Shown piece by piece: positions 26,368-35,024 of a stretch of DNA of 64,000 nt (position 1 is the stretch's first letter; every line of letters starts with the position of its first letter). The stretch lies in the NCBI RefSeq assembly GCF_012276985.1, contig NZ_JAAXMM010000003.1, positions 1 to 64,000 of the forward strand, in the 5' to 3' direction. The stretch is from Agrobacterium sp. a22-2. Its GTDB lineage: Bacteria > Pseudomonadota > Alphaproteobacteria > Rhizobiales > Rhizobiaceae. A program made the translations under genes and the position numbers. The notes under the pieces were generated by a model. The model was not told where the DNA came from, did no database searches, and was given only the letters and a program-made list of their open reading frames with translations.

Positions 26368-27266
26368 CTTTCGCCCAGTCGGGGGTTGAGGACTTCGCGC
26401 AGGCGATCGCCGACGATATTGATGGAGAATACCAGGATCAGAAGCAGCAGGCCCGGATAGACGCTCATCCAGTACTCACCCGACATCAGCACCTGATAGC
26501 CATTGGCAATCAGCAGCCCCAGCGACGGCTCGGTGATCGGCAGGCCGATGCCGAGAAAGGACAGCGTGGCTTCGGCAGAGATGGCATTGGCGACCTGCAG
26601 CATGCCGATCACGATCAGCGGTGGCAGGCAGTTCGGCAGGAGATGACCAAACAGGATGCGCGGCGTACCAATGCCAAGCGTCACGGCCGCTTCGATATAG
26701 TCCTTGTTCTTTTCGACCAGGGCCGCGCCGCGCACGGCGCGGGCAAAGGTTGCCCATTGCACGAGGATCAGCGCCAGCACCACTTTCCACACCCCTTGCC
26801 CCAGCAGGGCCAGCAGCATGAGCGCCACGAGAATGGTGGGAAAGCCGAGCATCAGGTCGACGATGCGCATGATCATTGCGTCAATACGGCCACCGAAATA
26901 GGCGGCGACCAGACCCAGCATGGTGCCGACCATCAGGGCAACGACGCCGGAAAACACGCCGACGCCGAGACTGGTGCGCAGGCCGTGCACCATGGCCGAA
27001 AGCATGTCGCGGCCTTGGCCGTCGGTGCCGAGCCAATAGACCATGCCGTCCATGCTTTGCGATCCGGGCGGCAGCTTGGAGTCGAGAATATCCAGCACCG
27101 CGAGATCGTAGGGATCCTGCTGGGTCAGGAACGGTCCGAAAACCGCCGTCAGCAGCAGAAACAGGCAAACGATGGCCGCGATCGTGGCCTTGGGGCTTTG
27201 CAGGAGGCCGCCGATCAGACGACCGGCCAGCGTGTCATCCCGCAGGGTGAAGAAGCGGCCACTCAT
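26364..27266 (-). CDS. Peptide ABC importer permease, DppC type
   Basis: 300-residue inner-membrane permease with an N-terminal extension, six hydrophobic segments and the DppC hallmark LGTDGQGRDMLSAMVHGLRTSL near 80-100. The EAA loop reads EAAVTLGIGTPRILFGHLLPN near 195-215. It pairs with the DppB-type permease, whose stop it overlaps by 4 bp. A solute exporter role is excluded by the adjacent binding protein. Confidence 0.9.
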   Translation of the reverse strand: MSGRFFTLRDDTLAGRLIGGLLQSPKATIAAIVCLFLLLTAVFGPFLTQQDPYDLAVLDILDSKLPPGSQSMDGMVYWLGTDGQGRDMLSAMVHGLRTSLGVGVFSGVVALMVGTMLGLVAAYFGGRIDAMIMRIVDLMLGFPTILVALMLLALLGQGVWKVVLALILVQWATFARAVRGAALVEKNKDYIEAAVTLGIGTPRILFGHLLPNCLPPLIVIGMLQVANAISAEATLSFLGIGLPITEPSLGLLIANGYQVLMSGEYWMSVYPGLLLLILVFSINIVGDRLREVLNPRLGER

Positions 27267-28237
27267 TGTGCATCTCCCAGCCGCACCCGCGGATCGATCA
27301 ACGAATAAAGGACGTCGACCACGAAATTGATGAAGATGAAAAGGCTGACGATGACCAGCAGGTAGGCCACGACCACAGGACGATCGAGCCTCATGATGGA
27401 ATCGATCAGAAGTTTGCCGATGCCCGGCCAGGCGAAAATCGTCTCCGTCACGACGGCAAAGGCCAGCATGCTGCCGAGTTCGAGGCCGATGACGGTCACG
27501 AGCGGGATCAGGATGTTCTTCAACACATGCACCAGCACGATACGACGCTCGGACAGGCCCTTGGCGCGCGCGAATTTGATGAAATCCAGAGGCATGGTCT
27601 CGCGCACGCCCGTGCGGGTCAGCCGTATGACAAGAGAGAGCTTGAACAGGCAGAGATTGATCGCCGGCAGGATCAGATGCGTGATGCCATCAATCGTGAA
27701 CAGACTGGAATGGAGACCAAGGAAGCTGCCGATTTCACCGCGGCCGGTCGAGGGCAGCCAGCCGAGCCAGATGGAAAAGATCATGATCAACATCATGCCC
27801 TGCCAGAAGCTCGGGAGGGAAAAGCCGAGGATGGAACCGGTCATGATCGCCTCGTCGGTCACACTATTGGGCTTCAGGCCGGAGATCAGGCCCAGCGGGA
27901 TGCCGAGGACCAAGGCGATGAACAGGCCGGTGAGGGTCAGTTCCAATGTGGCCGGCAGTCGCTCGAAGATCAGGGCGATAGACGGACGATTGAAGACAAA
28001 GGAGCGACCGAGATCGCCATGCAGCGCATTCCAGGCAAAGGTCAGGAACTGCTGCCACAGCGGCTTGTCGAGACCGAGCGAGACGATGACCTGGGCGCGT
28101 TCGGCGGGGCTTGCATCGGGCGAGATCAGCATCTCGATCGGATCACCGATGGCGTAGACGCCGAGAAAGACGATGAGTGCGGTGATGAGCAGCACGACAA
28201 TGCTTTGCATTAGCCGGCGGATGATGAAAACCGTCAC
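27263..28237 (-). CDS. Peptide ABC importer permease, DppB type
   Basis: 324-residue permease, first gene of the operon. The start is GTG at 28237, chosen because GGGAG lies about 10 bases upstream and the resulting N-terminus (VTVFIIRRLMQSIVVLL) is the standard DppB first membrane helix. The open frame continues to 28795 but has no family resemblance there. The EAA loop FARAKGLSERRIVLVHVLKNILIP is near residue 225 and the GxxLAFAVVTETIFAWPGIGKLL block near 255. A divergent LysR gene 211 bp away probably controls the operon. Confidence 0.88.
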   Translation of the reverse strand: MTVFIIRRLMQSIVVLLITALIVFLGVYAIGDPIEMLISPDASPAERAQVIVSLGLDKPLWQQFLTFAWNALHGDLGRSFVFNRPSIALIFERLPATLELTLTGLFIALVLGIPLGLISGLKPNSVTDEAIMTGSILGFSLPSFWQGMMLIMIFSIWLGWLPSTGRGEIGSFLGLHSSLFTIDGITHLILPAINLCLFKLSLVIRLTRTGVRETMPLDFIKFARAKGLSERRIVLVHVLKNILIPLVTVIGLELGSMLAFAVVTETIFAWPGIGKLLIDSIMRLDRPVVVAYLLVIVSLFIFINFVVDVLYSLIDPRVRLGDAQ

Positions 28238-28448
28238 GAGCGATACTCCCGCCTGACTCGATGCAGACGGGGACAGAGAGATGTCATCGGAGAACCCCTT
28301 TTTGTCTTTTGTTGAGGTGACGATAGCGGGCCGGAAAAAGCGCGCAATATTATGAGTGAAGCGCATGATCCTATGCGTTTTGCGCCGAGCATGCGGGATA
28401 ACACCGCGGCGGCTTGCCTTCCACGGCGGCAGCCTTAGGATCGGCGTC

Positions 28449-29354
28449 ATGAATTTCAAACAGCTCGAAATTTTCAAGACGATCATGGATACCGGCTCGA
28501 CCATTGCGGCAGCGGCAGAACTGGGCCTGTCGCAATCGGCGATCAGCCGGCAGTTGGCGGCGCTGGAAGAGGAAATCGGCCGTGAGCTTTTCCTGCGCGA
28601 CAAGGGTCGGCTTGTCCCACGCCCGGAAGCACATTTGCTGGTCGGCGAAGTCGACGAGGTGGCCGACAGCGTTGCCAAGCTGCGCAACAAGATCGGCGAT
28701 ATCCGTACCGGCGTGTTCGGCGAGGCGCTGATCAGGATAGCCTTTCCCCACAGCCTGACGACGACCATGCTGCCGCCGCTGGTGGCCCGATTCAAAGCGG
28801 ACCACCCGCGGGTGACGGTCGAGATCCTGAGCGGTCCCTATGATGCGATCGAAAGGATGGTGCGCAACCGCGTCGCTGATCTCGGCTTTGTGCGGCTCCC
28901 CACGGAAGAGCATTCCTTTGATGCCCGCTCGCTGTTCCAGAGCGGCACGACCTGCGTGATGCCATTTGATCATCCACTGGCCGCCAAGGAAGCGATCACC
29001 GTCAACGACCTGGCCCGCAATGATCTGATCTTGCTGGGACGACAGCGGATCAACCGCAACGAGTTGGAGCACGAGCTGCGCCGCATCGTGCCGAGCTACC
29101 GCTGCAGTCTGGAGGTTCATTCGGTGGAAACCGCCTGCGCTTGTGCAGCCCAAGGTCTCGGCATTGCCATCGTGCCATCTTTGATCGCGGCATTTTTCCG
29201 CAACGAAGCCACTGTGATGCGACCCTTCCTGCCGGACAAGGTCGCCGATTATGGCATCATCACGCTGTCCGGCGCGCCGCTGTCTTGGACCGCGGAAGCA
29301 TTTATCGAGATACTCCGCCGCGGCGTGCCAAGTCTCGACGACAGGAGCCTCTAG
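28449..29354 (+). CDS. LysR family transcriptional regulator
   Basis: 301-residue regulator. The winged helix-turn-helix occupies residues 1-62 (FKTIMDTGSTIAAAAELGLSQSAISRQLAALEEEIG). The substrate-binding domain resembles the NocR/OccR-type group of amino acid and opine regulators, including DLILLGRQRINRNELE and a GLGIAIVPSLIAAFF effector-site block. The ATG at 28449 (MNFKQLEIF) gives the standard LysR start; two earlier in-frame ATGs at 28356 and 28365 would add an atypical extension. It is divergent from the peptide ABC operon, its likely target. Confidence 0.88.
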   Translation: MNFKQLEIFKTIMDTGSTIAAAAELGLSQSAISRQLAALEEEIGRELFLRDKGRLVPRPEAHLLVGEVDEVADSVAKLRNKIGDIRTGVFGEALIRIAFPHSLTTTMLPPLVARFKADHPRVTVEILSGPYDAIERMVRNRVADLGFVRLPTEEHSFDARSLFQSGTTCVMPFDHPLAAKEAITVNDLARNDLILLGRQRINRNELEHELRRIVPSYRCSLEVHSVETACACAAQGLGIAIVPSLIAAFFRNEATVMRPFLPDKVADYGIITLSGAPLSWTAEAFIEILRRGVPSLDDRSL

Positions 29355-29551
29355 CAGGCTGTTGAAGAAGTCTCTGATTTTGGCTTTAGGATGGACTCAT
29401 CCCCGTTGTGATATGCGATCGTGATTTCGATAGCATCGTCGTCGAGCAATTCTGCATGGCCATCTCTCGTGACTTCGTCCATCTCGTCAGGACCGTTCCA
29501 TGTAAATGAGACAGAGGATTGGCTGTAGCCGAGATCATGCCTCGCTTGCAT
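29351..29551 (-). pseudogene. Small acidic protein of unknown function, probably 5'-truncated
   Basis: 66 codons rich in Asp and Glu (TWNGPDEMDEVTRDGHAELL, then AYHNGDESILK). Reading continues upstream of the ATG in the same frame for about 40 more codons without a stop (RYGQTGPHSGHEANQRFVIA), and this stretch also looks like protein, but it has no usable start codon. I infer a remnant of a longer rhizobial hypothetical gene. I do not know a function. It overlaps the end of the lysR gene by 4 bp on the opposite strand. Confidence 0.45.
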
Positions 29552-29637
29552 TCCGGCGCAAGCGATAACGAACCTCTGGTTCGCTTCATGACCGGAGTGA
29601 GGACCTGTCTGTCCATATCTGAGCGAGGCGCCGATTG

Positions 29638-29781
29638 TTATTTGATATCCAAAGCGACAACGGACGCGCTGTAAATCTGCTCTGCGGCGGCCGGCAACAG
29701 CCGGCTTGCCATTTCAACTTTTAGAGCTTCGTGGCGCAAGATTTCCTCGGTTGGGTTGTCCATCCTGGCGCCGAGCGTCAC
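29638..29781 (-). CDS. Small hypothetical protein (47 codons)
   Basis: Short frame starting GTG at 29781 with an excellent GGGAGGA site 4-5 bases upstream. It encodes a helical peptide (NPTEEILRHEALKVEMASRL, then PAAAEQIYSASVVALDIK). It was not long enough for ordinary ORF calling. The good ribosome site and natural composition suggest a real or recently real gene. Function unknown. It stands between a TetR gene and a truncated acidic protein in a stretch (29.36-30.03 kb) otherwise without recognisable genes. Confidence 0.35.
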   Translation of the reverse strand: MTLGARMDNPTEEILRHEALKVEMASRLLPAAAEQIYSASVVALDIK

Positions 29782-30034
29782 AAATTCCTCCCTGACATGC
29801 CCGGGCGCCGGTTAACGCTACGGTGCCCCTGACGCGCCTATACGGCGTCGAGGTCCGCAAGGCGTTGTTTGATGGTGGAACAGCTTCCCCTACGCTCCCT
29901 TGTTTCGAAGTCGGTAGGGTTTGACTTTTCCTGCCGCCAACGGCTTCAGGTTTTTTTCAAGAGCTTAGAGAGACAATCTTGGACGCGGCGTCAAGTTGAG
30001 GCGCTCTTGATACGCGCACGCCCACCCTCGCGAT

Positions 30035-30583
30035 CTAGCCGACGCTGTGGTCGATCCACGCGCGCGTCTGCTCCAGAACCTCGTCCGCCAGTTCGGGATC
30101 GCCGATCGCCCGGGCGAGGATGACCGCCCCGACCATCGCTGCCCAGCTTCCGATCGCTGTGCGCCGCCGGTCTTCGGCATCCAGCTCCGGGAGCGCCTTC
30201 TCGATCCGGAGGATTTGCGCGCGAAGGCCTTGCGACATGGCCGTGCGGGCTGCCGGTGTCTGGTGGCGAATGGCCGCGGCAAGACCTGCCGTGGGGCAAC
30301 CACCGGCGGCATTGTCGCGATGGCGAGGCGACAGATAGGATCCGACATAGGCGCGGAAGTCATTTTCTCCGACGGTATCCGCTGCTAGGGCATGGACGAG
30401 TGTCTGTGCGACCAGATCGTCCTTTGAACTGAAATGCCCATAAAAGCCGCCATGGGTGAGGCCCGCGGCCTTCATGACCTCCGCTACGCTGACGGCGTCG
30501 AACCCCTTGTCGCGAAACAGCCGGCTGGCAACGTCCAGAATCCGGCGCCTGTTTTCCGCCATCTGTTCTCGGCTGACCTTCAT
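30035..30583 (-). CDS. TetR/AcrR family repressor, NemR-like (copy 1)
   Basis: 182-residue TetR protein. The helix-turn-helix covers residues 8-55, and its recognition helix AAGLTHGGFYGHFSSK is nearly identical to that of the second repressor at 36083. The ligand domain has GCPTAGLAAAI with a Cys near residue 95, comparable in place to the reactive Cys of NemR-type electrophile sensors. It is divergent from an SDR gene followed by an Old Yellow Enzyme gene, the same pairing as nemR-nemA in enterobacteria. Operators of the form ATGAT-N4-ATCAT lie between. Confidence 0.85.
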   Translation of the reverse strand: MKVSREQMAENRRRILDVASRLFRDKGFDAVSVAEVMKAAGLTHGGFYGHFSSKDDLVAQTLVHALAADTVGENDFRAYVGSYLSPRHRDNAAGGCPTAGLAAAIRHQTPAARTAMSQGLRAQILRIEKALPELDAEDRRRTAIGSWAAMVGAVILARAIGDPELADEVLEQTRAWIDHSVG

Positions 30584-30618
30584 TTTTACAATTCTCCGCC
30601 ATCGCCGTTGACATTTAC

Positions 30619-30632
30619 ATGATGACCATCAT
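30619..30632. promoter_or_regulatory. TetR operator site, ATGAT-GACC-ATCAT
   Basis: Perfect 5-bp inverted repeat with a 4-bp centre, 36 bp upstream of the repressor start. The same arms and spacing recur at 30647, 33141 and 36696, always next to one of the two NemR-like repressors or their presumed targets. Confidence 0.65.
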
Positions 30633-30643
30633 ATTTAAATCTA

Positions 30644-30663
30644 TTCATGATGATGATCATGAA
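30644..30663. promoter_or_regulatory. TetR operator site, TTC-ATGAT-GATG-ATCAT-GAA
   Basis: Second site in the same divergent promoter: 8-bp perfect arms TTCATGAT/ATCATGAA around a 4-bp centre. It lies 32 bp upstream of the SDR start, where bound repressor would block transcription of the SDR-OYE operon. Confidence 0.65.
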
Positions 30664-30694
30664 TATAGGTTCCTTGACAGAAAAGAGCAATCCC

Positions 30695-31483
30695 ATGAGT
30701 ACAATTCCTACGGTCCTCATCACCGGCGCCTCCACCGGCATTGGTGCAACCTATGCCGATCGGTTTGCGCGGCGCGGCCATGACCTCGTGCTGGTCGCGC
30801 GCGACGTGGCGCGAATGGAGGCTGTGGCAGGCCGTCTGCGTCAGGAAACCGGCGTGGTGATCGACATCATTCCGGCGGATCTCACGCAAGCGGCCGATCT
30901 TGCCAGGGTCGAGACCAGATTGCGCGACGATGCCCGCATCGGCATCCTGGTCAACAATGCCGGGACGGCCATCGGTGGAACGTTCGTCGAGCAGAGCACC
31001 GACGACATGGCCCGACTTGTTGCGCTCAACACGACCGCACTCGTCCGGCTTGCCAGCGCCATTGCTCCGCGACTTGCCAAGACAGGCGAGGGGGCAATCG
31101 TCAACATCGGCTCCGTGGTCGGCCTGGCACCGGAGTTCGGCATGACGGTCTACGGCGCAACCAAGGCCTTTGTGCTGTTCCTGTCTCAAGGGCTCAGCCT
31201 CGAGCTTGGACCGAAGGGCGTCTACGTCCAGGCCGTTCTTCCCGCGACGACCCGAACCGAAATCTGGGAACATGTCGGCGCCGACGTCAATGCATTGAAC
31301 AACGTCATGGAGGTTGGCGACCTGGTGGATGCGGCGCTGGTCGGCTTCGACCGCCGCGAGCCGGTGACCATCCCACCGCTTCCCGATGCCGGTCAGTGGG
31401 ACGCCTTTGAGACTGCGCGCAAGACCATGATGGCCAACTTCGGCAACGCGCTTCCTGCCGAACGGTACCGCACGTTCGCTTGA
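30695..31483 (+). CDS. Short-chain dehydrogenase/reductase (copy 1)
   Basis: 262-residue SDR. NAD(P) motif TGASTGIG lies near residue 10, NNAG near 88, catalytic Ser in NIGSVVG near 138 and Tyr-x-x-x-Lys in YGATK near 152. The ATG at 30695 is preferred because the Rossmann strand then starts at once; an ATG at 30647 lies inside the operator. It probably reduces a carbonyl, and with the Old Yellow Enzyme 58 bp downstream it could detoxify reactive enals or quinones under control of the divergent NemR-like repressor. Confidence 0.88.
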   Translation: MSTIPTVLITGASTGIGATYADRFARRGHDLVLVARDVARMEAVAGRLRQETGVVIDIIPADLTQAADLARVETRLRDDARIGILVNNAGTAIGGTFVEQSTDDMARLVALNTTALVRLASAIAPRLAKTGEGAIVNIGSVVGLAPEFGMTVYGATKAFVLFLSQGLSLELGPKGVYVQAVLPATTRTEIWEHVGADVNALNNVMEVGDLVDAALVGFDRREPVTIPPLPDAGQWDAFETARKTMMANFGNALPAERYRTFA

Positions 31484-31541
31484 GTGCATCAACCAATCAA
31501 CCGGACAGATACCGCTGCGGCGGAAACACTATAGGTAAATC

Positions 31542-32636
31542 ATGACCAACAAGACGCTTTTCGAGCCCTATACTCTCGGCTCCCTGACCCTTGCCAACCG
31601 GATCGTCATGGCGCCCCTGACGCGCAATCGCGCGGGTCCAGGCTTTGTCGCAGGGGACCTGACGGCTGAATATTACGGCCAGCGCGCGTCGGCCGGGCTG
31701 ATCATTTCAGAGGCCACGCAGATCTCGCAGCAGGGGCAGGGTTACCAGGACACACCCGGCATTTACACCCAGGCGCAGATCGAGGGCTGGCGCAAAGTCA
31801 CCAGTGCGGTGCACGAGAAGGGCGGTCACATCTTCCTGCAACTTTGGCATGTTGGTCGCATCAGTCACGTCGACCTCCAGCCAAACGGCGCAGCACCGGT
31901 CGCACCCTCGGCGATCCGGGCCGAGACCAAGACCTTCGTCAACAACGCCTTCGTGGACGTTTCGCAACCCCGTGCCCTTGAGATCGACGAGCTTGCGGGT
32001 ATCGTCAACGACTTCCGGCAAGCGGCAGCGAACGCCATTGAGGCTGGTTTCGACGGCGTAGAGGTCCACGGGGCCAACGGCTATCTGCTCGACCAGTTCG
32101 CCAAGGACGGCGCCAATGTTCGCACAGACGCCTATGGTGGCTCTGTCGAAAACCGTGCGCGCCTGATGCTGGAGGTCACGGCCGCGGTTGTCGAGGAAAT
32201 CGGCGCCGAGCGCACCGGCATCCGGATCTCGCCGGTCTCGCCCGCCAACGGCATTTCCAGCAGTGATCCCCAGGCGCAGTTCGACTATATCGTCGATCAA
32301 CTCGAAGCCCTTGGCATCGTTTACATTCATGTCGTCGAGGGCGCCACCGGCGGGCCGCGCGATGTCGCGCCATTCGACTTCGGCTCGCTGCGTCGTCGCT
32401 TCAGCAAGACCTATATCGCCAACAATGGCTATGACCTCGAACTGGCGACATCGCAGCTCGCGGATGACAAGGCGGATCTGTTTGCCTTCGGTCGACCGTT
32501 CATCGCCAATCCGGACTTGGTGGAACGACTGCAAAGTGGGGCGCCTCTGACGCAGATCGATCCTGCCACCCTCTACGGCGGTGGCGCTGCGGGCTATACC
32601 GATTATCCGACGCTCGCCGCCGCTTCCGGACGCTGA
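31542..32636 (+). CDS. nemA: Old Yellow Enzyme family ene-reductase (NemA-like)
   Basis: 364-residue FMN enzyme that reduces activated C=C bonds and nitro compounds using NADPH. Family features: MAPLTRNRA near 23 for FMN binding, catalytic pair His176/Asn179 in VHGANGYLLDQF, the FAKDGANVRTDAYGGSVENRARL block, and FMN phosphate-site residues near FAFGRPFIANPDL. An AGGT site precedes the ATG. It is second in the SDR-OYE operon. The symbol is by family resemblance; the physiological substrate is unknown. Confidence 0.9.
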   Translation: MTNKTLFEPYTLGSLTLANRIVMAPLTRNRAGPGFVAGDLTAEYYGQRASAGLIISEATQISQQGQGYQDTPGIYTQAQIEGWRKVTSAVHEKGGHIFLQLWHVGRISHVDLQPNGAAPVAPSAIRAETKTFVNNAFVDVSQPRALEIDELAGIVNDFRQAAANAIEAGFDGVEVHGANGYLLDQFAKDGANVRTDAYGGSVENRARLMLEVTAAVVEEIGAERTGIRISPVSPANGISSSDPQAQFDYIVDQLEALGIVYIHVVEGATGGPRDVAPFDFGSLRRRFSKTYIANNGYDLELATSQLADDKADLFAFGRPFIANPDLVERLQSGAPLTQIDPATLYGGGAAGYTDYPTLAAASGR

Positions 32637-33140
32637 TTACTTTTGGGGCCGCTTTTCGCTGCGGCCCCCCACAGCCGGCGCCTCGATCTGGATCCGCGGC
32701 TCCCTTCACCGCCCTGGACCCTGGTGATCGCGATCCTTGTCGCCGATCTCGATACCGAGCGGCTTGCCTTGGCGGTGGCCAAGGTCCTTACCCCCCGAGA
32801 GACCGGATTGACGCTTCCTATGCGACTGTCGGCGGCAACCGCCAGCGACGGGGTGTCCGCGCCCGGCCGGCGAGAGCAAGTGGGCCGATTGTGCTTGCAC
32901 TGGTCAACAGCGCCGACGCTGCGGACCTATGGACGCGGCGGTGCCATCTGAAAACTGCTGGATGAAGACGTGGTGCAGGTTGCGCGCCACGCTGCCATTG
33001 ACACGACGCTGCCCCCAGAAGTCGTGAGATCTCCATACCGTATCAAGGCAATCTGCGCCGCATTTCCCACGGGACAGAACCGCATTAACCAAGAAGTCCG
33101 CCATTTTTCTCTTCAGCCAGAAGTCATGCTTGACTTTAAT

Positions 33141-33154
33141 AATGATATGCATCA
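33141..33154. promoter_or_regulatory. TetR operator site, ATGAT-ATGC-ATCAT
   Basis: Perfect arms of the shared operator, about 100 bp upstream of the second SDR gene. It has no TetR gene directly beside it; the nearest repressors are 2.5 kb left and 3 kb right. Confidence 0.6.
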
Positions 33155-33166
33155 TCTAAAATAAAC

Positions 33167-33180
33167 AATGATGATTATCG
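33167..33180. promoter_or_regulatory. Second operator-like site, ATGAT-GATT-ATCGT
   Basis: One mismatch from the shared ATGAT-N4-ATCAT pattern, 26 bp centre to centre from the 33141 site. This repeats the two-site arrangement seen at 30.6 kb. Confidence 0.5.
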
Positions 33181-33255
33181 TCATTATAAATTCAGATCTC
33201 CGATCAAATGCCTTGACGCCAACGCCTGGCGATTCAACAAACAGAGAAAGACGCT

Positions 33256-34080
33256 ATGGCGACGTTTGCTACTAAAGGACAGAAGTCCGCCTTTGTGACC
33301 GGGGCGTCCAGTGGGATCGGCAAGGCGACCGCCTTGGCGCTGGCCCGCGCGGGCTACAAAGTGATTGGCACCAGCCGGAAGGCGGTGCCGGACGAGCTGC
33401 GCGATGGCATCCGCATGATCGCTTGCGATGTAACGTCTGATGCGTCTGTGGCTGAGGCTGTGGCGCTGGCCCATGCTGAACTTGGTCATATCGATCTTCT
33501 GATCAACAATGCCGGCTACGCTTTGTCCGGGGCGGCCGAAGAAAGCTCGGTGGACCAGGTTCGTTCGCTGTTTGAGACCAACTTTCTGGGCGTGGTTCGC
33601 GTGACGAATGCAGTTCTGCCCATTATGCGCCAGCAGGGCTACGGCAGGATCCTGAACATTGGCTCTGTCGTGGGCCTGATTCCGGGTCCTTTCGGCGCCT
33701 ATTACACGGCGAGCAAGCATGCGATCGAAGGCTATTCGGAATCGCTGGACCATGAGGTGCGGCAGTTCGGCGTCCGGGTTGCCGTGATCGAACCTTGGGC
33801 AACCAAAACTTCAATCGAAGCCAACTCTCCGCAAGGGGATCGTCCCATTGCGGCCTATCGTCAGACATTCGCCAGGTACCAGGCCGCGTTTGACGCAGCC
33901 ATGGCGGCTGGTGACACGGCGGACGATGTTGCGGCTACGATTCTTACGGCAGCGCAGGCCAAGGTGCCGCGGCTGCGCTACCCCTCGGGCAAGGCGGCTC
34001 GGCAGACCTCTTTTGCCCGACGGTTTCTCCCGCGCGCGCTGTTCGACCGCATCTTGCGCAAGCAATTCAACATCGCCTGA
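33256..34080 (+). CDS. Short-chain dehydrogenase/reductase (copy 2)
   Basis: 274-residue classical SDR. TGASSGIG near residue 15, NNAGYALSG near 85, NIGSVVG near 135 and catalytic YYTASKHAIEGYSESL near 155 are all intact. It has an extended C-terminus with a basic stretch. It is first in a three-gene operon with an alpha/beta hydrolase and a zinc-free medium-chain oxidoreductase. It is not closely related to copy 1, so the two cassettes are parallel rather than duplicated. Confidence 0.88.
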   Translation: MATFATKGQKSAFVTGASSGIGKATALALARAGYKVIGTSRKAVPDELRDGIRMIACDVTSDASVAEAVALAHAELGHIDLLINNAGYALSGAAEESSVDQVRSLFETNFLGVVRVTNAVLPIMRQQGYGRILNIGSVVGLIPGPFGAYYTASKHAIEGYSESLDHEVRQFGVRVAVIEPWATKTSIEANSPQGDRPIAAYRQTFARYQAAFDAAMAAGDTADDVAATILTAAQAKVPRLRYPSGKAARQTSFARRFLPRALFDRILRKQFNIA

Positions 34081-34129
34081 GATCGCCGGCTCCCGTTAGA
34101 GGCCCGATCGCGGGCAAAGTAGGACCACC

Positions 34130-34993
34130 ATGATAGATACATCCCAATCGGCGGCATCAGTATACCGTTACAGCGACGCCCCCAACCGTTTCATCACCGT
34201 CGGGAAAATTCGACTTGCTTATCGGGAGCTTGGTCCGCGCGGTGGCGTTCCATTAGTGCTGCTGAATCACTGGGGGGCGGTCCTGGACAATTTCGACCCG
34301 CGGATTGTCGATGGGCTTGCAGCCTCACATCACGTGATCGCGATAGACTACCGGGGGATCGGCCTTTCCGGCGGGTCGGCCCCGGTGACCATTGACGAGA
34401 TGGCCCGCGATGCGATTGATATGATCGGCGCTCTGGGCTTTAAAACCGTTGATCTGATGGGCTTTTCGCTGGGCGGCTTTGTGGCGCAGGATATCACACT
34501 GAAAGCCCCCGATCTGGTGCGCAAGCTGATCTTGACCGGCACTGGCCCGGCGGGTGGAACGGGCATTGCAAGGGTGGGGGCCGTGTCCTGGCCCTTGATC
34601 CTCAAGGGAATGCTAACCCTGCGCGACCCGAAAACCTATCTGTTCTTCACCTCGACCGCCAATGGTCGCCGCGCAGCCAAGGACTTCCTGGCGCGACTGA
34701 AGGAGCGTAAACTGAATCGCGACAAGGGTCCGACACCCCGTGCCTTCTTGCGCCAGCTTACGGCCATTCAGGCTTGGGGCCGTCAGGCGCCGCAGGATCT
34801 GGGCCGCATCCGTATTCCCGTTCTTGTGGCCAATGGCGACAGTGACATCATGGTGCCCACGCCCAACAGCCGCGACATGGCCCGGCGTATTCCAGGTGCT
34901 GAACTGCTGATCTACGACGATGCCGGCCACGGCGGGATCTTCCAATACCATGCCGAATTTGTGCCGAAAGCCTTGGCTTTCTTGGCCGCCTGA
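34130..34993 (+). CDS. Alpha/beta hydrolase
   Basis: 287-residue hydrolase. Oxyanion region LLNHWGAVLDNF near residue 45, nucleophile Ser in MGFSLGG near 116, acid in ANGDSDIMVPT near 243 and catalytic His in DDAGHGGIF near 268. The fold and motifs are those of the haloperoxidase/esterase group; substrate unknown. The ATG has AGTAGGACC upstream. It lies 49 bp after SDR copy 2 and 31 bp before the oxidoreductase gene, in one operon. Confidence 0.85.
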   Translation: MIDTSQSAASVYRYSDAPNRFITVGKIRLAYRELGPRGGVPLVLLNHWGAVLDNFDPRIVDGLAASHHVIAIDYRGIGLSGGSAPVTIDEMARDAIDMIGALGFKTVDLMGFSLGGFVAQDITLKAPDLVRKLILTGTGPAGGTGIARVGAVSWPLILKGMLTLRDPKTYLFFTSTANGRRAAKDFLARLKERKLNRDKGPTPRAFLRQLTAIQAWGRQAPQDLGRIRIPVLVANGDSDIMVPTPNSRDMARRIPGAELLIYDDAGHGGIFQYHAEFVPKALAFLAA

Positions 34994-35024
34994 CCCGATA
35001 TAAGTTTCACACTGGAGAAAGCCC

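Larger units (their letters stand above)
32637..33255. other. 619-bp stretch without a confident gene
   Basis: Short frames on both strands resemble no family. A minus-strand frame 32904-33155 (83 codons) starts inside the operator at 33141 and has no recognisable domain. The region probably holds decayed DNA plus, at its right end, the promoter and operators of the SDR-hydrolase-oxidoreductase operon. The local AT-rich run 33130-33200 marks that promoter. Confidence 0.4.

Noticed and set aside
27266..28213. Long plus-strand frames (over 300 codons) opposite the ABC permease genes, and similar ones elsewhere
   Set aside because: They are antisense shadows of GC-rich coding regions: His/Asp/Gln/Arg-rich composition, no domains, and they lie fully inside well-supported genes.
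32904..33155. 83-codon minus-strand frame divergent from SDR copy 2
   Set aside because: Its start codon lies inside the predicted operator and it has no ribosome site or recognisable domain.
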